A stretch of DNA of 64,000 nucleotides from the NCBI RefSeq assembly GCF_000312125.1, contig NZ_HE978643.1, positions 173,419 through 237,418 of the forward strand. The letters run 5' to 3'. Below, piece by piece: positions 25,810 through 34,715 of the stretch. Below the pieces are notes generated by a model. The model was not told where the DNA came from, did not search any database, and saw only the letters and a program-made list of their open reading frames with translations. This stretch comes from Timonella senegalensis JC301. GTDB taxonomy: Bacteria; Actinomycetota; Actinomycetes; Actinomycetales; Cellulomonadaceae. Made by a program: the position numbers and the translations under genes. The first letter of the stretch is position 1. Each line of letters starts with the position of its first letter.

Positions 25810-26594
25810 CTGACCTCACGGATCAGCTCGGGCGAGTTGTTCGCGACCCTGTTGACGTCGGTGGACACGATCACGTGCTGTGTGTCTATTACGTCGATCC
25901 CCAAGATCCCGAGCGCCTCCTGCGCCCCCACTTCAGGGTCCAGCCACGCGTCGTAGTGCTCGGGTGTGAGGAACACAGGGCGTCGATCGTGGATCTCGCC
26001 AAGTTCCCCGTCTGCGGCGGTCGTGATGATGGATACCGTGACGAGCCACTGAGCATCGTCGCCGCCGTCCTTTGGCTTCCAAAATTCGTAGATCCCAGCG
26101 AACGCAAACGGCGATCCATCCGCTGGCGTGATGTAAAAAGGGGTCTTGGGAGACTTCGCAGTCTCGCCTTTCTGCCACTCGTAGTATCCGTCCGCCGGGA
26201 CGATGCACCGCCGCGATGCGAGCGCTCGCTTGAAGGCCGGCTTCTCGGCGATGGTCTCGGACCGCGCATTGATCATGCGGGATCCGATTGAGGGATCCTT
26301 AGCCCAACTCGGCACGAGACCCCACCGGGCAAGACGGACCTGCCGCACTGGATCGTCGTTAATAGTGGACAGGTCCACCACCTGACCGGACGCATCAACG
26401 AACGTCTCCGTACGGGCGGCCGCGGTCAGCGGTCGCTCGACCACGATCCGCACGTCCTGGGTGGGCGCGATGTTAAACGACTCTCGCCACTCGTCCGAAC
26501 CATCCGCGAACAGGACATCCTGGATGAAGCCAGACCGCGCGAACGCGTCGGCTAAGTCCTGAGCCTGGCGAAAACTCGCGTAACGACCGCACAT
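25806..26594 (-). CDS. SRAP domain protein (HMCES/YedK type), abasic-site DNA crosslinker
   Basis: The 262-residue protein starts MCGRYA, so Cys2 becomes the N-terminal nucleophile after Met removal. Conserved SRAP residues follow: NIAPTQ, NARSET, GYYEW and IHDRRP (the catalytic-type His). Family members crosslink to abasic sites in single-stranded DNA and protect them. ATG at 26594 is required by the Cys2 mechanism and has GGGAGA upstream; the open frame upstream is not used. The 3' end overlaps the cyclase gene by four bases. Confidence 0.92.
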   Translation of the reverse strand: MCGRYASFRQAQDLADAFARSGFIQDVLFADGSDEWRESFNIAPTQDVRIVVERPLTAAARTETFVDASGQVVDLSTINDDPVRQVRLARWGLVPSWAKDPSIGSRMINARSETIAEKPAFKRALASRRCIVPADGYYEWQKGETAKSPKTPFYITPADGSPFAFAGIYEFWKPKDGGDDAQWLVTVSIITTAADGELGEIHDRRPVFLTPEHYDAWLDPEVGAQEALGILGIDVIDTQHVIVSTDVNRVANNSPELIREVS

Positions 26595-26638
26595 GCGCTT
26601 CTCCCATACCTGCTGGCCGGAGGTCAAAAATAAAGAAG

Positions 26639-26675
26639 GTGGACTCATCCGGTGCAGTACACCGGATGAGTCCAC
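26639..26675 (-). terminator. Rho-independent terminator of the deformylase gene
   Basis: A perfect 16-bp stem (26639-26654 with 26660-26675, loop of five) is followed on the minus strand by CTTCTTTATTTTTG. It lies between the deformylase stop and the SRAP start. Confidence 0.92.
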
Positions 26676-26764
26676 TCTATGTTTGGGCGGGGCGGTCAGC
26701 CAACGCGAGGCAGCCGCTATGAGGCGGCGACCAGTTATTCAGCGGGACCGCACCGAGTCGGGTG

Positions 26765-27403
26765 CTAACCCTCCTGCTCGTCGTCTTCCCAGTCCTCGTC
26801 GTCCTCGTCGTATTCAAACGGGTCGGGGTCAACGCCTGGCATCCAGGTCAGCCCGGGTACGCCCCAGCCTGCTTCCTTGGCCTCCTTGCGCGCGCTCGTA
26901 GCCTCGCGACCCCGCAGGCGGTCCACGTAGAGATAGCCGTCGAGGTGGTCGTACTCGTGCTGGAGGAGGCGGGCGAACCAGCCCTCGCCGGCGAGCTCGA
27001 TGGGGTTTCCAAACTCGTCAAAGCCGGTCAAGAGAACCGCGTAGTGGCGCTTGAGCTCGTGGTTAGGCCCGGGGAAGGAAAGGCAGCCCTCGTAGTCGGT
27101 GAGCGACTTCGGTGGGCGCGCCTTGGATCCCTCGCGCTGTGCGAATAGCGGTGGACGCTGGACGATCTGCATCGTGGGGTTGACGATGACGCCCTTGCGC
27201 TGGACGTCCTCGTCTGGGCCGTCGTAGACAAAGATGCGCAGGCCCTTGCCGATCTGTGGGGCCGCGAGGCCCACGCCGTTCGATGCTTCGAGGGTCTCGA
27301 ACATGTCTGCGATGAGCGTGCGTAGTTCGTCGTCAAACTTGGTTACCTCGAGCGCGCGCTGCCGCAGGACTGGCTCGCCGTCGATGACGATGGGGTAGAT
27401 CAT
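26765..27403 (-). CDS. def: Peptide deformylase
   Basis: The 212-residue protein carries all three deformylase motifs: GVGLAAPQ (residues 43-50), EGCLSFP with the metal ligand Cys107, and QHEYDHLDG with His149 and His153. It removes the formyl group from nascent proteins. A glutamate/aspartate-rich tail (about the last 25 residues, FEYDEDDEDWEDDE) extends past the catalytic core. ATG at 27403 begins the family's usual sequence; GGAG lies upstream. The methionine aminopeptidase acting next in the pathway is encoded at 48419. Confidence 0.94.
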   Translation of the reverse strand: MIYPIVIDGEPVLRQRALEVTKFDDELRTLIADMFETLEASNGVGLAAPQIGKGLRIFVYDGPDEDVQRKGVIVNPTMQIVQRPPLFAQREGSKARPPKSLTDYEGCLSFPGPNHELKRHYAVLLTGFDEFGNPIELAGEGWFARLLQHEYDHLDGYLYVDRLRGREATSARKEAKEAGWGVPGLTWMPGVDPDPFEYDEDDEDWEDDEQEG

Positions 27404-27564
27404 GGGGGCTCCATAACTGTGGCACGTGAGTGCAGTATAAGAAGTGGGGCGGGCGAACAGGGCAGTCACGGGTGGCGCAGCGCCCGGGTGGGAGTTCGGC
27501 CCAAAACTCCTCCCATTGTACGTGGGTGGAGGAAAATGCATCGGCTGCCACCGAGTCGAATCGA

Positions 27565-27570
27565 TATGAT
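27565..27570 (+). promoter_or_regulatory. -10 box TATGAT of the MFS gene
   Basis: TATGAT, six bases, then GTG at 27577; a leaderless arrangement and the closest match to the TATAAT consensus among these boxes. Confidence 0.65.
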
Positions 27571-27576
27571 GTCGTA

Positions 27577-28812
27577 GTGACCTCGACGCCAACCCCCGCT
27601 GCACTGCCGAACTACCGCCCCCACGCCAAGTATGTCCTCATGCTCGGCGCCATCGCGGCAGTCCCGGCAATCTCGACGGACATCTATCTGCCTTCTCTGC
27701 CCACAGTTGCGGCAGAGCTCAGTGCAAGCGACTCCGCGGTCCAGCTCACCATGTCGGGCATGCTCATCGGTGGTGCCGTTGGACAGTTGGTCTACGGTCC
27801 GCTGACGGACAGGTTCGGCCGCAAGGCACCTCTCCTCGTTGGCCTCGCGCTGCACGTGATCATCTCCATCCTGTGCGCGTTCGCGCCGAATGTCTCCGTC
27901 CTCATTGGACTGCGCGTCCTCCAAGGATTCTGCAATGCGGCCGCCTCCATCGTGGCCATCTCAGTGATCCGAGATCGCTTCACGGGTGCTCCCGCGGCTC
28001 GGCTTCTCTCTCAGCTCATGCTCGTGATCGGTGTTGCTCCGCTGTTTGCGCCGACCATCGGTGGCTTCATTGCGAGCATCTGGGACTGGCGTGCGGTGTT
28101 TATCGCGCTCGCGGCCTTCGGGCTGTTCATGTGGATCGGCGTGGGCAAGTTCCTTCCCGAGACCCTGCCCGTTGAGCGCCGGATCACGGGCGGTGCAAGG
28201 GGCGTTGCGCGCGGCTACAAGACGCTGTTTACCGATCCCAAGTTCCTTGCCCTCGCGCTTCTGCCGGCCGTCGCCATGACCACGATCATGTGTTACGTGG
28301 TCGGCTCGCCGTTTGTGTTCCAGGAGGGCTTTGGCCTCTCCAAGGGGGAGTTCTCGGCGCTGTTCGCGGTCAATGGAGTCGCACTCGTGCTGTCGTCCCA
28401 ACTCAACGCCGCACTGGTCACGCGCTTTGCCCCGTCAGCGCTTCTCCGCACCGCGCTCCTGGCGCAGGTAGCTATCGCCGCGCTTCTCGTGGTGCTGGCT
28501 CGCACGGAGGCCGGCGGGTTCTGGGCCTTCGCTGGCTGCCTGTGGCTGTTGCTTATGTTCCAGGGCCTCATTGCCCCTAACGCCCAGGTTCTCGCACTGA
28601 ACAACTACGGCCACATGGTCGGAACTGCGGCCGCGGTCCTCGGCTCTCTGATGGCAGGCGTTTCCGGCTTGGTCAGCCCGCTCGTGGGAGTCTTTGGCGC
28701 GGACGCGCAAGCAATGAGTCTCGTTATTTTTGGCTCGCTGTGCGTGGGCGTCTTGATTCTGATTTTCGGGACCGACGCTTTTGCCAAGAAACCGCGCCAA
28801 AACCGCGGATAG
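27577..28812 (+). CDS. Bcr/CflA-type MFS drug efflux transporter
   Basis: The 411-residue protein has 12 predicted membrane segments. It contains DIYLPSLP in helix 1 (the multidrug-efflux motif of DHA1/Bcr-CflA members), GPLTDRFGRK between helices 2 and 3 (MFS motif A) and LRVLQGFCNAAASIVAIS in helix 4. The family exports bicyclomycin, chloramphenicol-like drugs or dipeptides. GTG at 27577 is chosen because of the upstream -10 box and the position of helix 1; the longer open frame overlaps the divergent deformylase promoter. Confidence 0.9.
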   Translation: MTSTPTPAALPNYRPHAKYVLMLGAIAAVPAISTDIYLPSLPTVAAELSASDSAVQLTMSGMLIGGAVGQLVYGPLTDRFGRKAPLLVGLALHVIISILCAFAPNVSVLIGLRVLQGFCNAAASIVAISVIRDRFTGAPAARLLSQLMLVIGVAPLFAPTIGGFIASIWDWRAVFIALAAFGLFMWIGVGKFLPETLPVERRITGGARGVARGYKTLFTDPKFLALALLPAVAMTTIMCYVVGSPFVFQEGFGLSKGEFSALFAVNGVALVLSSQLNAALVTRFAPSALLRTALLAQVAIAALLVVLARTEAGGFWAFAGCLWLLLMFQGLIAPNAQVLALNNYGHMVGTAAAVLGSLMAGVSGLVSPLVGVFGADAQAMSLVIFGSLCVGVLILIFGTDAFAKKPRQNRG

Positions 28813-28843
28813 TCAGGTAACACACACCCCATAAGGAGCAATG

Positions 28844-30649
28844 ATGCCCACTTCTCAGAACGCCACACCCTGGTTCAAGTCCGCCGTGGTCTACCAGATC
28901 TACCCCAAGAGTTTTTGCGACTTTGATGGGGACGGCCTGGGAGACCTGAAGGGCATTGAGTCCAAGATTGAGCACCTAGTCGCGCTCGGCGTGGGGGCAG
29001 TGTGGTTCTCGCCCTTCTATCCGTCGCCGCAAAAGGACAACGGGTACGACATCTCGAACTACGTGGACATCGATCCGAGGTTTGGCACGCTCGAGGACTT
29101 TGATCGCCTTGTCTCGAGGCTCCACGCGGCGGGGATTCGCGTGATCGTTGACGTGGTGTTCAACCACTCGTCCGACCAGCACCCGTGGTTCCAGGCCGCT
29201 CTTGCAGACAGGGACTCCGAGTACCGCGACTACTACATCTGGCGCGACGGAAGGGTGCTTGAGGGCCAGACCGAGGAGAGCGAGCCCAACAACTGGACCG
29301 CGTTCTTTGGCGGGCCAAGCTGGAGCAAGGCGGGGGATGGAGGGCAGTATTACCTTCACACGTTCACGCCCGAGCAGCCGGACCTGAACTGGGAAAACCC
29401 GGCGGTGCGCGCCGAGATCGCCCAGGCGATGGAGTTCTGGATCGCCCGCGGTGTGGATGGCTTCCGCATGGACGTCATCAACCTCGTGTCCAAGGCGCCG
29501 GGACTGCCCGACGGTGCGGTGCCGGGGCTCAACCCCGACACGATCGGGATCGAGCACTACGGCTTTGGGCCCAGGCTCCTTGAGTTCCTGACCGAACTGC
29601 GCACCGCCGTGATCGAGCCGCACAATGCGGCCGGGCGCGAGATCGCGCTCATCGGCGAGACACCAGGACTGTGGCCCGAGCTCGCCCGACACCTCGTGGC
29701 GGACGACGGCGGCCCCCTCGACATGATCTTCCACTTTGAGCACGTGGGGATTGATCAGGGCCAGGGCGGAAAGTTCGACACCAAGCCGTTCGACCTGCGC
29801 GCGCTCAAGTCGGTGCTTGCCACTTGGAACGAGGCATACGGCGACGACGCGTGGGCCTCACACTACTTTGACAACCACGACCAGCCGCGCGCCGTGAGCC
29901 GTTGGGGCGACGGATCTCCGGAAGCCGCAAAGGCACTTGCGGCCATGCTGATCCTGCAGCGCGGCACACCGTTTGTATACCAGGGCGACGAGATCGGCAT
30001 GGTCAACGCGGGTTTCACCTCGATCGATCAGTACGACGACGTCGAGTCCATCAACCGGTATGCCGAGCGTATTGCCGCTGGTCAGCCTCGTGAAGAGGTG
30101 CTGGCCGCGCTAGGCCTCATGGGCCGCGACAACGCGCGAGTGCCAGTGCGCTGGGCGCCCGGAGCCGGGTACGGCTTCACCTCTGGCACCCCGTGGATCG
30201 ACTTTGGCCAGATGCCCCCGGGCATCAACGCGTCCGATCAGGCAGGTGACCCCGACTCCGTTCTGTCCTTCTACCGCGAGCTGATCGCGCTACGCCGTGA
30301 ACACAGCGTGTTCGTGGACGGCAGCGCCACGTTCCTTGCGCTCGATGACGCGGCAATTTTTGCGCTGGAGCGCTCAATTAACGACGATTCCCTCGCCGCC
30401 CTCGTACTCGTCAACTTCTCAGATGGGCCGGCTGTTGTGCCCGCAGAGGTTTCCGCTCGGTGGCCGCTCTTCGGTGCCGGAGCGGGGGAGGCCTCCGGTC
30501 AGGTGAACCGCCACGTGCTCAGAGCGGGTGGGGTTGCTACTGCCGGAACTGCTGGAGTCGCTGGAAGCCGGCGGGGTGCTGGGAACGGGCCAGGATCGTC
30601 GGTAATGGACCCGTACGAGGTGATCGTGGTGCTGCGCGAGCGGAGCTAG
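28844..30649 (+). CDS. GH13 alpha-glucosidase (oligo-1,6-glucosidase type)
   Basis: The 601-residue protein contains the four GH13 regions: DVVFNHSSD, GFRMDVINL (nucleophile Asp near 210), LIGETPG (acid/base Glu near 272) and FDNHDQPR (Asp near 346). The opening YQIYPKSFCDFDGDGLGDLKG is typical of the oligo-1,6-glucosidase/alpha-glucosidase subgroup, which cleaves short alpha-glucans such as maltose, isomaltose or trehalose-like sugars. AAGGAG precedes two adjacent ATG codons; the second (28844) has the better spacing. No sugar transporter or regulator lies beside it. Confidence 0.92.
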   Translation: MPTSQNATPWFKSAVVYQIYPKSFCDFDGDGLGDLKGIESKIEHLVALGVGAVWFSPFYPSPQKDNGYDISNYVDIDPRFGTLEDFDRLVSRLHAAGIRVIVDVVFNHSSDQHPWFQAALADRDSEYRDYYIWRDGRVLEGQTEESEPNNWTAFFGGPSWSKAGDGGQYYLHTFTPEQPDLNWENPAVRAEIAQAMEFWIARGVDGFRMDVINLVSKAPGLPDGAVPGLNPDTIGIEHYGFGPRLLEFLTELRTAVIEPHNAAGREIALIGETPGLWPELARHLVADDGGPLDMIFHFEHVGIDQGQGGKFDTKPFDLRALKSVLATWNEAYGDDAWASHYFDNHDQPRAVSRWGDGSPEAAKALAAMLILQRGTPFVYQGDEIGMVNAGFTSIDQYDDVESINRYAERIAAGQPREEVLAALGLMGRDNARVPVRWAPGAGYGFTSGTPWIDFGQMPPGINASDQAGDPDSVLSFYRELIALRREHSVFVDGSATFLALDDAAIFALERSINDDSLAALVLVNFSDGPAVVPAEVSARWPLFGAGAGEASGQVNRHVLRAGGVATAGTAGVAGSRRGAGNGPGSSVMDPYEVIVVLRERS

Positions 30650-30710
30650 CCTGAAGCGTGCCCGTGACAAGCCGCCGTGAGTCCGCGATGAGCGGGCCTG
30701 GCGGCGCGCT

Positions 30711-30742
30711 TGCCCATAGGCAAGGGGGCTTGCCTATGGGCA
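30711..30742 (+). terminator. 14-bp hairpin after the GH13 gene
   Basis: TGCCCATAGGCAAG at 30711-30724 pairs perfectly with 30729-30742 around a GGGG loop. There is no T tract. It lies 61 bases past the GH13 stop and before the Tad operon. Confidence 0.65.
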
Positions 30743-30881
30743 GGCGTTGCCTCAGTTTTGCCCGGGTGTTGCCAAGGCAGGGCGGCGCGAGACCGGGTGC
30801 CACGGTGGGGACTTATCCACAGGGCTAGAACTAACCATTTTGCCAAGTACGTCGGATCTATAGCCTTCAGGGTGGAGTTCG

Positions 30882-32030
30882 GTGCCTACTGCACCGAGCC
30901 AACTCACCCGTGGGGGCACAGTGAATTCCGGAATCAACCTGCTCGAGCAGCGCGTGCGCGATCGCGTGCGCGCGAGCGGCGTTGACCCGGTGAACAATCG
31001 GGCGCAGTTCCTTGAGCTTGTGACGTCCACGGTGCAGGAAGCTGACGCGGCGTCGCTCCTGGGAAATGGGCCGGCGATTCCGGACACCGAGCGCGCGATC
31101 AAGCACCTCGTGGACATCGTGGCAGGCCTCGGTGAACTCCAGGTGTATATGGATGATCCCTCAGTTGAGGAGATCTGGATCAACGCGCCGGACAAGGTCT
31201 TCGTTGCCCGCAACGGCATCCCGGAGCTGACACCGCTCATTCTGGCGCCGGGCGAGATCGCGCGGCTCGTTGAGCACATGCTGTCCTCAAGCGGCAGGCG
31301 ACTAGACCTCTCCAATCCATTCGTGGACGCAATGCTCCCCGGAGGGGAGCGCCTGCACGTGGTCATCCCCGACATCACTCGCTCCCACTACAGCGTGAAC
31401 ATTCGCAAGTTCGTTTCCCGCGCGAACTCCCTCCTAGATCTGGTTGCTCGAGGGATGCTGACCCACCAGGCCGCCCGGTTCCTAGATCTGTCGGTTCGGG
31501 CCGGGCTTAACGTACTTGTTGCGGGAGCCACTGGTGCCGGAAAGACGACCTTCCTCCGGGCGCTCGCTGCTGCGATCCCCGCGAGTGAACGCGTGGTGAC
31601 GGTCGAGGAAGTGTTTGAACTCAACCTCCCAAGCCGCGACGTGGTGGCGATGCAGTGCCGAAGCGCCAACCTCGAGGGAAATGGTGAGATCAGCCTGCGC
31701 AGGCTGGTCAAGGAATCCCTGCGTATGCGTCCGGATCGCATCATCGTGGGGGAGGTGCGAGAGGCGGAGGCTCTTGATCTGCTGATCGCATTGAACTCGG
31801 GAATTCCGGGACTCGCCACCATCCACGCAAACTCCGCGCGTGAGGCCGTGATCAAGGCGAGCACGCTTCCCCTGCTCGCGGGAGAAAACGTCACCGCATC
31901 GTTTGTGAACCCCACGGTCGCAAGCGCACTGGACCTCGTGGTGCACCTGCGCAGGGAGCGCAACGGCGCACGCGTGGTCGGAGAGATCGCTGGCGTCAGT
32001 GGTCGCGTAGAAAACGGACACATCGAGTAG
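30882..32030 (+). CDS. tadA: Tad pilus assembly ATPase TadA/CpaF, interrupted by an in-frame TAG
   Basis: The 382-residue product has the secretion-ATPase domains: an N-terminal helical region, GATGAGKTTFL (Walker A, about 213), a Walker B region ending IIVGEVREAEALDLL and the His box LATIHANS. It powers extrusion of Tad/Flp pili. The GTG start has GGTGGAG upstream. The frame ends at TAG 32028-32030, but the same frame continues open for another 42 codons with sequence resembling the normal CpaF C-terminus, up to TAG at 32157. The natural gene therefore probably spanned 30882-32159 (425 codons). Mutation, readthrough or a sequencing error are all possible; the ATPase motifs are intact. Confidence 0.85.
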   Translation: MPTAPSQLTRGGTVNSGINLLEQRVRDRVRASGVDPVNNRAQFLELVTSTVQEADAASLLGNGPAIPDTERAIKHLVDIVAGLGELQVYMDDPSVEEIWINAPDKVFVARNGIPELTPLILAPGEIARLVEHMLSSSGRRLDLSNPFVDAMLPGGERLHVVIPDITRSHYSVNIRKFVSRANSLLDLVARGMLTHQAARFLDLSVRAGLNVLVAGATGAGKTTFLRALAAAIPASERVVTVEEVFELNLPSRDVVAMQCRSANLEGNGEISLRRLVKESLRMRPDRIIVGEVREAEALDLLIALNSGIPGLATIHANSAREAVIKASTLPLLAGENVTASFVNPTVASALDLVVHLRRERNGARVVGEIAGVSGRVENGHIE

Positions 32031-32159
32031 GCGAGCATCTTCCAGCGCACAGGCGATGGGCTGGTGCGTGGCTCGGGGCTTCCTCCCAAGGAGGAACTGT
32101 TCGAACGCCTCGGGATAGATCTGTCGTTCCTGCTGGGTCAGGAGGCGCAGTGGGCCTAG
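32031..32159 (+). other. Orphaned C-terminal coding segment of tadA beyond the amber codon
   Basis: Read in the tadA frame this gives ASIFQRTGDGLVRGSGLPP, then KEELFERLGIDLSFLL and a short tail ending in TAG. The pattern IF-x-R...G-LVRG-G-PP...F-x-R-G-DL-LL is the usual end of CpaF/TadA ATPases. The tadB ribosome binding site (AGGAGG) and start lie within its last codons, as expected for a once-coupled gene pair. Confidence 0.75.
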
Positions 32160-32999
32160 TAACGGGACTCATCGCGGGACTTGGCCTGTTGCTCGTCTGG
32201 TCGAGCGCTTGGACTCAACCCGAGGTAAGGCGAGGGCAGTTCACCGAGCACCTTTCTGAGCTGATCCACGCCTCGGGTATGCGCGGAGTGAGTCCTCAGC
32301 TGTTCTTTTGGTTCATGGTGATAGTGGGGATGGTCGCCGCGCTCGTAGGTTTTGCTCTGACCCGGATTCCGGTGGTCTCGGCGCTCGCTGCTCTGCTCGC
32401 AATGAGCCTCCCCCTTGTCCTCCTACAGACCCGAGCGCGGGCTCTTGCTGACAAGCGCATGGAGGTCTGGCCCGAGGTGGTAGAGCACCTGATATCGGGC
32501 GTTCGAGCGGGCCTGTCCCTGCCCGAGGCGCTTTCTGAAGTTGCCATCAAGGGGCCAGAGATCATTCGCCAGGACTTCGAGCACTTCACGCGGGACTATA
32601 GGGCAACGGGAAGATTCGATCAGAGCCTTGTCACCCTCAAAATGCGTATGGCCGACCCTGTGGCAGACCGTGTGATTGAGGCCCTGCGCCTCACTCGAAC
32701 TGTCGGGGGAAGCGAGCTTGGCGTGCTGCTCGAAACCCTAGTCAGGTTCCTTCGCCAAGACATCAGGATTCGCGGTGAGCTCCGCGCTCGTCAGAGCTGG
32801 ACCGTGGGCGGAGCCCGTGTTGCAGCTGCGGGACCGTGGGTGATCGTGGCGCTCCTGTCTACCAGGCAGGAAGCGGCTGCAGCCTACTCCACTGCGAGTG
32901 GCACGGCGGTCCTCATCGCGGGAGCGATCCTCACCGCTGTCGCGTACTGGCTCATGACATACCTTGGCCGACTCCCAGCAGACGTGCGAGTTCTCGCAT
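32150..32999 (+). CDS. tadB: Tad pilus inner-membrane platform protein TadB
   Basis: The 283-residue protein has an N-terminal membrane helix, a second helix pair (about 60-100), a cytoplasmic T2SS-F domain (VEHLISGVRAGLSLPEALSEVA to GELRARQSWTVGG) and a C-terminal pair of helices. TadB and TadC form the platform rotated by the TadA ATPase. The GTG start overlaps the full-length tadA frame by ten bases and follows AGGAGG. The stop codon TGA occupies 32999-33001 and overlaps the tadC start (ATGA). Confidence 0.88.
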
Positions 33000-33924
33000 G
33001 AACACTCTAGGAGCCCTCTGTGGGCTCGCGCTTGCGACCGGGATCCTGCTGATCTGGAGACACCTGCTCTCACGCCGAGTGCGACTTGACGAGCGACTCG
33101 CCCCCTACCTCGTTGAAGCGGATGCGAGCAGCCGAGTGCTCGGCCCTACCAAGGTGCTGACACCCGTTGGCGTTCTCATTCGATTGCTCGCTCCGTGGAC
33201 CAAAGAGGTTGAGCGTGTCCTCGCCGTGTTCAGCTCTCCCACCGCCGAACTCGAATCTCGGCTGATGCGGTCGGGCCGCTCTGTAACGGTGGCACAGTTC
33301 CGGGTGCAGCAGCTCCAGTGGGCAGTCACAGGGCTCATCGGCGGCCTCGCACTGACGTTGGTTCTTGCCGCAACCCGTGACTCCTCAGTCCCCGTCTTGA
33401 TCACAATCGTTGTGTTCGCTCCAATCGGCGGACTCGTCCTGTGCGATTACTCCCTGTCACGGGACATCGCATCACGCACTGCACGCATCCTCAGCGAGTT
33501 CCCCACGATCGCCGAGCTCCTGGCGCTCGCGGTCTCGGCGGGCCAGGGGCCAATGGCCGGGCTAGAGCGAGTCGCCCGCTCCACCACAGGGGAGTTGTCA
33601 AAGGAACTACTGGCCGTGGTCTCTCACGTCCGTTCCGGAGCGCAACTTCCTACGGCACTCGAACAGTTAGGGGCACGCACCGGGATTCCCGCCATCATTC
33701 GGTTCGCTGACGGAGTCTCAGTCGCGGTGGAACGAGGCACGCCGCTAGCCCACGTCTTGCGCGCACAGGCGCAGGACGCCCGGGATATTGGCCACCGCGA
33801 CCTCATGGAGATCGGCGGCAAGAAGGAGGTCCACATGCTTCTTCCCGTGGTGTTCATCCTCCTTCCCATCACAGTGCTGTTTGCCGTATTTCCATCACTA
33901 CTCGCCTTCAACGTAAGTTTCTAG
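32998..33924 (+). CDS. tadC: Tad pilus inner-membrane platform protein TadC
   Basis: The 308-residue protein has membrane helices near the N-terminus, at about 95-140 and at the C-terminus. The T2SS-F domain (FPTIAELLALAVSAGQGPMAGLERVA) and the typical TadC ending GGKKEVHMLLPVVFILLPITVLFAVFPSL are present. It pairs with TadB. The ATG overlaps the tadB stop by four bases; the longer open frame upstream lies inside tadB and is not used. Confidence 0.88.
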   Translation: MNTLGALCGLALATGILLIWRHLLSRRVRLDERLAPYLVEADASSRVLGPTKVLTPVGVLIRLLAPWTKEVERVLAVFSSPTAELESRLMRSGRSVTVAQFRVQQLQWAVTGLIGGLALTLVLAATRDSSVPVLITIVVFAPIGGLVLCDYSLSRDIASRTARILSEFPTIAELLALAVSAGQGPMAGLERVARSTTGELSKELLAVVSHVRSGAQLPTALEQLGARTGIPAIIRFADGVSVAVERGTPLAHVLRAQAQDARDIGHRDLMEIGGKKEVHMLLPVVFILLPITVLFAVFPSLLAFNVSF

Positions 33925-33987
33925 GCCCGCACGCTGGGCCACCATCAAGCGTCATACCACCCACAACACAAGAGTTCGGAGATTGAA

Positions 33988-34293
33988 ATGTTTGGATATG
34001 AGAACTCCTCGGAGGAATCGCCTAAGTCCCCAATTGAGCCGCACAAGCGGCTCAAGCGTGCATCGGAGCGCTCGGTACGACCGGGCGGTCGCGTGCACTG
34101 GCAGGCGAGTGCGGTCGTGGCAAAGGCTCACAACCGATTGATGCGAACGAGCGACCGTGGTGACGTCCCTGGTTGGGTCCTTATTACCCTGATGTCGGCG
34201 GGACTGGTTGTTGCGCTGTGGGCCATTGCGGGACCAGCGCTTGAGGGCTTGTTCAACGACGCGATCACCAAGATCACGAACCAGGCGGGCTGA
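33988..34293 (+). CDS. Small single-TM protein, putative Flp-type pilin subunit
   Basis: The 101-residue protein has a basic N-terminal half of about 60 residues and one membrane helix (GWVLITLMSAGLVVALWAIAG), preceded by DRGDVP. Position between tadC and the TadE-like genes, size and a single helix fit the Flp-like major pilin of actinobacterial Tad loci, although the leader is longer than a normal class III signal peptide. A prepilin peptidase is not encoded in the window. GGAG lies upstream of the ATG. Confidence 0.6.
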   Translation: MFGYENSSEESPKSPIEPHKRLKRASERSVRPGGRVHWQASAVVAKAHNRLMRTSDRGDVPGWVLITLMSAGLVVALWAIAGPALEGLFNDAITKITNQAG

Positions 34294-34307
34294 GGAAACG
34301 CGGAGAT

Positions 34308-34715
34308 ATGAGGTTCGTCCGCGTACCTTCGTTTGGGGACCACCGTGAGCAAGGATCCGCGGTGGTTGGATTCGCCTACACGTCGGCGCTGCTGACCCTC
34401 CTGTTCCTCTCACTCCTGCAGGTTGCCTTCATCATGCACACCAGAGTTGTCCTCATCGACATTGCGGGGGAGGGCGCGCGAGCTGCGGGCCGACACGGAT
34501 CGAGCCTTGCCCAGGGTGAGTCGCACGCCCGGGAGCTGCTTACCCAGGTACCCGGAGAACACACCGTCTCATCACGCGTAAGTTCGCACCAAGGATTCAG
34601 AATCGTTGAAATGACGGTTCAGGGAACCCTACCGGTGATCGGTGCCTTTGGCGTATCCAACGGCCTCTCCGTTACGGGCAGGGGCGTCGTAGAGTCCTAT
34701 CAGGAGGTGCCGTGA
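34308..34715 (+). CDS. TadE-like pseudopilin
   Basis: The 135-residue protein has a short N-terminus with EQGSAVVGFAYTSALLTLLFLSLLQ, the Glu-containing cleavage region plus single helix typical of TadE/G family pseudopilins, then an extracytoplasmic domain. It is thought to prime or cap the Flp pilus. GGAGAT precedes the ATG and its stop overlaps the next GTG start (GTGA). Confidence 0.75.
   Translation: MRFVRVPSFGDHREQGSAVVGFAYTSALLTLLFLSLLQVAFIMHTRVVLIDIAGEGARAAGRHGSSLAQGESHARELLTQVPGEHTVSSRVSSHQGFRIVEMTVQGTLPVIGAFGVSNGLSVTGRGVVESYQEVP

Noticed and set aside
30813-30821. TTATCCACA, a perfect DnaA-box word, upstream of the Tad operon
   Set aside because: It is single, with no cluster of further boxes, no A/T-rich unwinding region and no dnaA/dnaN nearby; not an origin.
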